Shown here piece after piece: positions 6,697 to 9,529 of a DNA stretch of 9,529 nt. This DNA is from AM-1111 sp046302135. GTDB taxonomy: Bacteria; Bacteroidota; Bacteroidia; B-17B0; Aurantibacillaceae. Position 1 is the stretch's first letter; each line of letters begins with the position of its first letter. Location of the stretch: NCBI GenBank assembly GCA_046302135.1, contig JBKCIQ010000173.1, forward strand, positions 1 through 9,529. Reading direction: 5' to 3'. The translations under genes and the position numbers were made by a program. Below the pieces are notes generated by a model. That model was not told the origin of the DNA. It saw only the letters and a list, made by a program, of their open reading frames with translations, and did no database searches.

Positions 6697-8001
6697 ATGA
6701 AAGTTATATTTTTTGCTTTAATTATTTTACTGCAATTTATTTTTATTGAAGCCTCACCCATACATGTAACTTTAAAAAAGGAGAATAATTTATTTAGTTT
6801 ACTAGTCAATGGCAAACAATATTATATAAAAGGTGCAGGCGGAAACAGTCACTATAAAAGATTAAAAACTATTGGTGGAAATTCATTAAGAACATGGAGT
6901 GCCACCGGGGCAAAATATATTTTGGATTCTGCTTATGCAAATGGACTAACTGTTACTCTAGGTATAGAAATGGCCTTACAAAGACAAGGATTCGACTACA
7001 GCGATAAGAAAAAAGTTGGAGAACAGTTTGAAAGAATTAAAAAAGAAATTTTAAGCTTTAAAGACCATCCTGCACTGCTTGTTTGGGGAATAGGAAATGA
7101 ATTGGAATTGAATACAAATAATTTTGAGATATGGAATGCAGTTGAAGAAATTGCTTCTTATATTCATAAAACAGATCCGCATCACCCAACCACTACTATG
7201 CTAGCTGGAGTACCACATGAACACATTACAGAAATAATAAAAAGATGTCCGAGTATCGATATCCTATCAATCAACGCTTTTAAAGACCTTCCGTATGTAA
7301 ACACCAAAATAAAGAAATCAGGATGGAAAGGTCCATACATGATTACAGAATGGGGACCAGATGGATATTGGGAATCTCAAAAAAATCAATGGGGAGCTTT
7401 TATAGAAGCCACATCATCTGAAAAGGCAGATTTATGCAAGCACAGATATCTAAATTATATCAATAAATCTGAGAATTGTCTTGGCTCTTATATTTTTTAT
7501 TGGGGTTATAAACAAGAAAGAACACATACAATATTCAGTATGTTTCAAGAAAAAAACTATGAAACAGAAATAATAGGGTGCATGCAAGAAATCTGGAACA
7601 ATTCAAAAATTTCCAATTATGTTCCAAGAATTAGTAAAATTAGATTGAACAATAAGGATCTACCATTAAACTTTAAATCACAACCGTCCCAAAAATTAAA
7701 TCTATCTATTAATGCTACAGATAGAGAACAAGAAAAACTTACATACAAATGGGAAATATATTTTGAGAGCAAAGAGCAAAAAATGGGTGGCGACAAAGAA
7801 ATGAAGCCACCACAAATAAATGGTTGTTTCCTACAATCAAATAATTTCTCAACCGAATTTCTTACGCCCCAAACTCCTGGGCCTTATAGAATTTTTGCAT
7901 ATGCATATGATAAAAGCGGTCATATAGCTACGGCGAACTGGCCATTAATGGTGGAGGATCCCCAGAAATCGATTCAAAATAAACAGGTAAAGATGAAGTG
8001 A
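6697..8001 (+). CDS. Exported GH2-like TIM-barrel glycoside hydrolase, compact form
   Basis: The start lies 12 bases after the GH57 stop, so this is the third gene of the operon. The protein has 434 residues. A signal peptide (MKVIFFALIILLQFIFIEAS) has no lipobox Cys, which suggests a periplasmic or secreted product. Residues about 30-300 are a GH2-type catalytic barrel: 'GGNSLRTW' (conserved Arg), 'LVWGIGNELE' with candidate acid/base Glu135, and 'MITEWGPDGYW' with candidate nucleophile Glu218. Unlike classical GH2 enzymes it has almost no N-terminal sugar-binding or Ig-like domains. Residues about 308-424 form a C-terminal Ig/PKD-like beta domain ('LNLSINATD', 'LTYKWEIYF', 'PYRIFAYAYDKSG'). 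No T9SS sorting domain is present. It resembles the gene on the opposite strand downstream in the 'EKAD...NYI...CLG' block and in its C-terminal domain. The substrate is unknown. Its coding end overlaps the neighbouring gene by 74 bases. Confidence 0.82.
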   Translation: MKVIFFALIILLQFIFIEASPIHVTLKKENNLFSLLVNGKQYYIKGAGGNSHYKRLKTIGGNSLRTWSATGAKYILDSAYANGLTVTLGIEMALQRQGFDYSDKKKVGEQFERIKKEILSFKDHPALLVWGIGNELELNTNNFEIWNAVEEIASYIHKTDPHHPTTTMLAGVPHEHITEIIKRCPSIDILSINAFKDLPYVNTKIKKSGWKGPYMITEWGPDGYWESQKNQWGAFIEATSSEKADLCKHRYLNYINKSENCLGSYIFYWGYKQERTHTIFSMFQEKNYETEIIGCMQEIWNNSKISNYVPRISKIRLNNKDLPLNFKSQPSQKLNLSINATDREQEKLTYKWEIYFESKEQKMGGDKEMKPPQINGCFLQSNNFSTEFLTPQTPGPYRIFAYAYDKSGHIATANWPLMVEDPQKSIQNKQVKMK

Positions 8002-9529
8002 TGACATTATTACTTTCATCATATAAATACAAGTAAACACGCAAATATTCTTCCTCCTTTGGAATTACAACACATATTGAGTAACCATTGTTTATTAATT
8101 TATAATCGGAATAGGGATATAGATATTCTTGCTTTAATATTTTCCACTCAACTTTTATTTCTTTACCAAAATCATTCAAGTTTTTTATAGAAAATATTTT
8201 ATAATTACCCATTGAAAACGAGGCAATTTGAGGATAAATAAAATTCGGTTTTTCATTCTCAGAAATAGTCGACCAAATATTTTTTATTGACCAGTATGCA
8301 GGCTTCAAACGATTTTTATAATCGGTAATTCCAAACCATGTGTATGAACCTTCCATTCTATCTTGCCAGCAGTAAGCAACTCCACCAAGACATCTACCGC
8401 TATTTTTCTCTATATAATTTCTCCATTGGTAAGCGTACCAATCAGCTTTTTCTAATGAACTTTGCTCATTTATTCTACTTTTGGAAATTTTATTATAATG
8501 ATCATTCCAATAACCCTCAGGACCAAACTCAGAAATAAAATAAGGCCTCGTTGTATCATTTGCAAGAAAAACTGAATCTAACTTAGAAATCTGACCTTGA
8601 TAATAAGAATTAATTCCAATAGCATCCAATGAAGGAGCATCTAGTCGCAAATTAACCAATTCTGAGGGTAATTGAGTTTCTTCATGCTCAATACACGTTG
8701 CTACCGGATGAACAGAATCAATTTCATGAATCATCCTAGCCATTCTCTCAATCATTGCTAAATAAGCTGATCTAACTTCAATAAGGTATGGCTTTCCAAA
8801 ATGATGTTTAAGCTGCCCCCAGCATTCATTACCTAATGACCACATTAGAACAGAAGGGTGCCCTTTCCATTTTTTAACAGTACTTTCAACCTCATTATAA
8901 TATTGATTCAATCGAGTACTGTCTTTGGAGTAATCTACCTTTGGATCAAACCAAAAACCAAATTGAACTTTTAAATTAAAATCCTTCGCAACATTTAAAA
9001 TATTATCATCATAAATATCGGAAGCATATCTGCGTACAACAGTAGCACCCATTTGAGAAATTAATTTAAAATCAGAGTTTAATTGTTCACGCGATGGATA
9101 ATTAGGCCCATCACGCCAATCATGAGACAAATTGTATGCTACACCTTTAATAACAAAGCGCTTATTATCCACTAAAAAATTAAAATTCCCCAATTTATCT
9201 TTTCTAAAAATCTTTATATGCTTTGTAGATTTAATTTCGGTTTCAAACTCTGGCTCAATCAAATGAAAAAAATCATTAAATATTTCAAAAGGCTGAAATC
9301 CGGATTTGGACGTAATATTTTCATTTGAGTTCTGTGTTTTTAAATCTGCATGATATCCCTTAATAGAACAATAAATTGAAGAATTTATATCAAGAGCATA
9401 ACTAAAACACTTTCCTTCGTCAATATTAAAATAAAAGACAGGTTTATTATTGGCAATATTCTTATGTAAACGAAATAATTTAGCATCAAAAGTTGATTTA
9501 TCTTCAATTTTAAAAGCATCCACATAGGA
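7928..9529 (-). CDS. GH2-like TIM-barrel glycoside hydrolase, N-terminus cut off by window edge
   Basis: The frame is open to the window edge (codons 9527-9529 and 9524-9526 read Ser-Tyr). The GTG at 9521-9523 is therefore probably internal, and the true start, with any signal peptide, lies outside. About 533 residues are visible. The first about 115 form a beta-rich region I do not recognise. The barrel follows ('FVIKGVAYN', 'GATVVRRYA'), with 'MWSLGNECWG' carrying the candidate acid/base Glu (codon 8825-8827) and 'YFISEFGPEGYW' the candidate nucleophile Glu (codon 8528-8530), 99 residues apart. A C-terminal beta domain ('YLRVYLYLYDES') matches that of the convergent gene. The last 10 or so residues ('GDPPPLMASSP') are read antisense to the other gene's conserved end and look like an add-on tail. 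No T9SS domain ends the protein. Substrate unknown; GH2 includes beta-galactosidases, beta-mannosidases and beta-glucuronidases. Confidence 0.82.
   Translation of the reverse strand, partial: SYVDAFKIEDKSTFDAKLFRLHKNIANNKPVFYFNIDEGKCFSYALDINSSIYCSIKGYHADLKTQNSNENITSKSGFQPFEIFNDFFHLIEPEFETEIKSTKHIKIFRKDKLGNFNFLVDNKRFVIKGVAYNLSHDWRDGPNYPSREQLNSDFKLISQMGATVVRRYASDIYDDNILNVAKDFNLKVQFGFWFDPKVDYSKDSTRLNQYYNEVESTVKKWKGHPSVLMWSLGNECWGQLKHHFGKPYLIEVRSAYLAMIERMARMIHEIDSVHPVATCIEHEETQLPSELVNLRLDAPSLDAIGINSYYQGQISKLDSVFLANDTTRPYFISEFGPEGYWNDHYNKISKSRINEQSSLEKADWYAYQWRNYIEKNSGRCLGGVAYCWQDRMEGSYTWFGITDYKNRLKPAYWSIKNIWSTISENEKPNFIYPQIASFSMGNYKIFSIKNLNDFGKEIKVEWKILKQEYLYPYSDYKLINNGYSICVVIPKEEEYLRVYLYLYDESNNVITSSLPVYFESISGDPPPLMASSP

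Noticed and set aside
7992..8020. Inverted repeat GATGAAGT / ACTTTCATC at the stop codon of the compact GH2-like gene, considered as a terminator
   Set aside because: The stem is short with a bulge and a 12-base loop, and no T-tract follows on the plus strand. It also lies inside the coding region of the opposite gene.
8338..8538. Small plus-strand open frame inside the larger GH2-like gene
   Set aside because: It lies wholly antisense to the conserved catalytic barrel, has no recognisable domain and no start signals, and fits a shadow frame.
9521..9523. GTG as the true start of the larger GH2-like gene
   Set aside because: The frame stays open upstream to the window edge, and no signal peptide follows the GTG, so the gene is most likely truncated by the window.

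Overview
The window looks like a chromosomal segment of an AT-rich member of the Bacteroidota. Two secreted proteins end in type A C-terminal sorting domains of the type IX secretion system (T9SS), a machinery restricted to this phylum. The genes lack clear Shine-Dalgarno sequences. The GT4 and GH57 proteins have the N-terminal signatures usual for the glycogen-related pair of Bacteroidota. Nothing in the window pins down genus or species.

Layout: (1) 1-1163, minus strand: a secreted CotH-family protein (CotH kinase fold), cut at its C-terminus by the window edge. (2) 1164-1402: a divergent intergenic region with a short, out-of-place GC-rich patch. (3) 1403-3115, plus strand: a secreted clan GH-A-like glycoside hydrolase with a T9SS signal. 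(4) 3123-3983, minus strand: a secreted beta-sandwich protein, probably glycan-binding, also with a T9SS signal. Genes 3 and 4 converge with a 7-base gap, and an inverted repeat with outward T-tracts on both strands spans it. (5) 3984-4162: a short divergent intergenic region. (6) 4163-8001, plus strand: a tight three-gene operon of a cytoplasmic GT4/GT5-like glycosyltransferase, a cytoplasmic GH57 alpha-glucan enzyme and an exported GH2-like TIM-barrel hydrolase. (7) 7928-9529, minus strand: a second, larger GH2-like hydrolase cut at its N-terminus. It is related to the last operon gene and overlaps it tail to tail by 74 bases.

Working model (inference): all seven genes except the CotH protein point to polysaccharide metabolism. 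The GT4-GH57 pair probably builds or remodels an intracellular alpha-glucan. The exported GH2-like enzymes and T9SS-secreted proteins act on glycans in the periplasm, on the cell surface or outside the cell. No SusC/SusD pair, transporter, regulator, mobile element, RNA gene or CRISPR array was seen, so this is not a canonical polysaccharide utilisation locus within the visible limits.
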